This document shows, one piece after another, positions 6,003 through 7,384 of a stretch of DNA of 7,384 nucleotides (positions are counted from its first letter, which is position 1; each line of letters begins with the position of its first letter). Made by a program: the position numbers and the translations under genes. The notes under the pieces are model-generated. The model saw only the letters and a list, made by a program, of their open reading frames with translations, was not told where the DNA came from and searched no databases. Source of the stretch: Campylobacteraceae bacterium (GTDB taxonomy: Bacteria > Campylobacterota > Campylobacteria > Campylobacterales > Sulfurospirillaceae). The stretch covers positions 1 through 7,384 of the forward strand of contig JALUXQ010000197.1 in the NCBI GenBank assembly GCA_027013265.1, given 5' to 3'.

Positions 6003-7384
6003 CTATATCTTTTCTCCGCTAATCTCTGTCTCTTTGTACTCTTTTCCCATCAAACTCATCGCTTTTTGTTTGATGCCTTTTATCGTGAACCCAAACTTTT
6101 TAAATAGTTCATCTGCTGGCGCACTTGCTCCGAAGCTGCTCATTCCAAGCACCTCATCAGCAAATCTATACCACTCTTGCCCACTAGCAGCTTCTACTGC
6201 TAAAACTTTTGTATTTGGGCATATAACTTTATCCAAGTAGCTCTTTTCCTGCTCTACAAAAAGATCAAAACAAGGCACACTCACTACATTTGCATTAACT
6301 CCAGCAAGCTCAAGATGACAAGCAGCTTTCAGAGAAGGCATAAGTTCGCTTCCGCTAGCTACTATAGTTAGAGCAGCATTTTCTCTTTTTTTGACTAAAT
6401 ACCCCCCGTTTGCCACTTCTCCAAACTCAACTTTTCCAGCTTTTAGGGTTTGAAGTTTTTGACGAGACAAAACAAAAGCCGAAGGGGAGTTTTTCATAGA
6501 CAGCGCTTTTTTCCAACATGCCACATTTTCACTAGCATCTGCAGGTCTAAAAACATAAAAGTTTGGCATAGCTCTAAATTGACTCAACTGCTCTATCGGT
6601 TGGTGCGTTGGTCCATCTTCTCCAACACCTATACTGTCATGAGTCCAGACAAAAAAGTTCTGAATCTTCATCAAAGCTGCTAGTCTTGCGGCTGGTTTTA
6701 GATAGTCACTAAATATAAAAAATGTTGCACTAAATGGTATAAACAAGCCATATAGCGATAAAGCATTTGTGATTGCCGCCATAGAGTGCTCTCTTATACC
6801 AAAATGTATATTTCTGCCTGTTGGGAAAAAGCCCATATCTTTTAACAGACTCTTGTTTGATGGTGCCAAATCTGCACTTCCACCAACAAACCCAGGAACT
6901 GCTCTAGCTATCGCATTTAAGATTTGCCCATTGCTGTCTCTTGTAGCAACACTACTTCCATCTTCAAACTCTGGCCAAGCAATCTTTGAAAAATCAGGAT
7001 TTAAGAGCGCCTTCAGTGCTTCGTTTTGCTCAACATATGGTGCTTCATTTAAAAGTTTTTTCCACTCACGCTGAGCCAAATCTCCTTTTTCTATCGCACA
7101 CTCAAATCTAGCTTTTACATCTTCGCTGATAAAAAACTCTTCATCAGGATTAAATCCAGCATTTAGTTTCGACTCTCGTATCACCTCTACACCAAGCGGT
7201 GCTCCATGAGCTGCGCTCGTTCCTTCAAGTCCAACTGCACCTTTTGCTATGATAGTATCAGCGATGATAAGATATGGCTTGGTTTGCTCTTTTGCATTTT
7301 CCAAAACTTCATCTATCTCTTCATAATCGTGCCCATCTATCTTTGAAACCTGCCAGCCTGCAGCTTCAAATCTCATCTTTACAT
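6003..7384 (-). CDS. tkt: Transketolase, C-terminal two thirds (5' end outside window)
   Basis: Transketolase moves two-carbon ketol units between sugar phosphates in the non-oxidative pentose phosphate pathway, using thiamine diphosphate. The frame stays open to the window edge (Val-Lys before the Met at 7376), and the visible sequence starts in the middle of the first domain (VKMRFEAAGWQVSKIDGHD). About 460 residues are visible, so some 180-200 N-terminal residues lie outside, including the diphosphate-binding GDG motif. Numbering from Met 7376, seen motifs are TSAAHGAPLG with H57, GGSADLAPSN (165-174), FGIREHSMA with catalytic E196, and DSIGVGEDGPTHQP (247-260) of the pyrimidine-binding domain. 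The C-terminal domain is complete. Relatives of the autotrophic Campylobacterota fix carbon by the reductive TCA cycle, so the enzyme there makes pentose and erythrose phosphates from fixed carbon. gph follows in the same transcription unit. Confidence 0.95.
   Translation of the reverse strand, partial: VKMRFEAAGWQVSKIDGHDYEEIDEVLENAKEQTKPYLIIADTIIAKGAVGLEGTSAAHGAPLGVEVIRESKLNAGFNPDEEFFISEDVKARFECAIEKGDLAQREWKKLLNEAPYVEQNEALKALLNPDFSKIAWPEFEDGSSVATRDSNGQILNAIARAVPGFVGGSADLAPSNKSLLKDMGFFPTGRNIHFGIREHSMAAITNALSLYGLFIPFSATFFIFSDYLKPAARLAALMKIQNFFVWTHDSIGVGEDGPTHQPIEQLSQFRAMPNFYVFRPADASENVACWKKALSMKNSPSAFVLSRQKLQTLKAGKVEFGEVANGGYLVKKRENAALTIVASGSELMPSLKAACHLELAGVNANVVSVPCFDLFVEQEKSYLDKVICPNTKVLAVEAASGQEWYRFADEVLGMSSFGASAPADELFKKFGFTIKGIKQKAMSLMGKEYKETEISGEKI

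Noticed and set aside
6034..7074. Plus-strand open frames opposite transketolase
   Set aside because: Antisense shadows of a strongly conserved gene, with no start signals or recognisable domains.
1..7384. CRISPR array, insertion sequence, toxin-antitoxin or defence system
   Set aside because: No regularly spaced repeats, transposase-like frame, terminal inverted repeats or small paired genes are visible; the coding space is filled by the genes described.

Overview
The window looks like a piece of a Campylobacterota (Epsilonproteobacteria) chromosome, probably a free-living Sulfurimonas-like bacterium. The reasons are an AT-rich sequence with A/T-ending codons, tight spacing with AAGGA-type ribosome sites, and above all a four-subunit pyruvate:ferredoxin oxidoreductase in the order gamma-delta-alpha-beta. 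Its subunit lengths (185, 131, 407 and 316 residues) are close to those I recall for the Helicobacter/Sulfurimonas enzymes. The genus is an inference from memory of protein families, not from a search.

Left end (1-1890): two convergent genes whose 3' ends overlap by 26 bp. The plus-strand gene is the C-terminal part of a FemAB/GNAT-like acyltransferase, cut by the window edge. The minus-strand gene is a complete 429-residue protein of the DUF2172/DUF4910 aminopeptidase-like family with a C-terminal winged helix. Both families are often found in surface polysaccharide or glycan-modification loci, so this is probably the edge of such an accessory cluster.

Intergenic region (1891-2170): 280 bp of AT-rich DNA between divergent genes. 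It holds candidate -10 elements in both directions that share a 13-bp sequence, several dyads, and a compact dyad next to the predicted por transcription start.

Centre (2171-5320): porC-porD-porA-porB, one tightly packed operon. The products assemble into a cytoplasmic thiamine-diphosphate/iron-sulfur enzyme that interconverts pyruvate + CoA with acetyl-CoA + CO2, using ferredoxin or flavodoxin. In autotrophic relatives it runs as pyruvate synthase downstream of the reductive TCA cycle. A perfect 10-bp stem at 5330-5353 closes the operon.

Right end (5342-7384, minus strand): a tkt-gph unit, read right to left, converging on por. It consists of transketolase (N-terminal part outside the window) and, 4 nt after it, a HAD-family phosphatase of the phosphoglycolate phosphatase type. 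Por, transketolase and Gph together make the right two thirds a central carbon metabolism region.

I see no tRNA, rRNA, CRISPR array, insertion sequence or defence system. The coding content belongs to known families. The points that deserve a second look are mostly regulatory: the shared element in the divergent promoters, the por leader dyad, the hairpin that contains the gph stop codon, and a changed residue in the peptidase-like protein.
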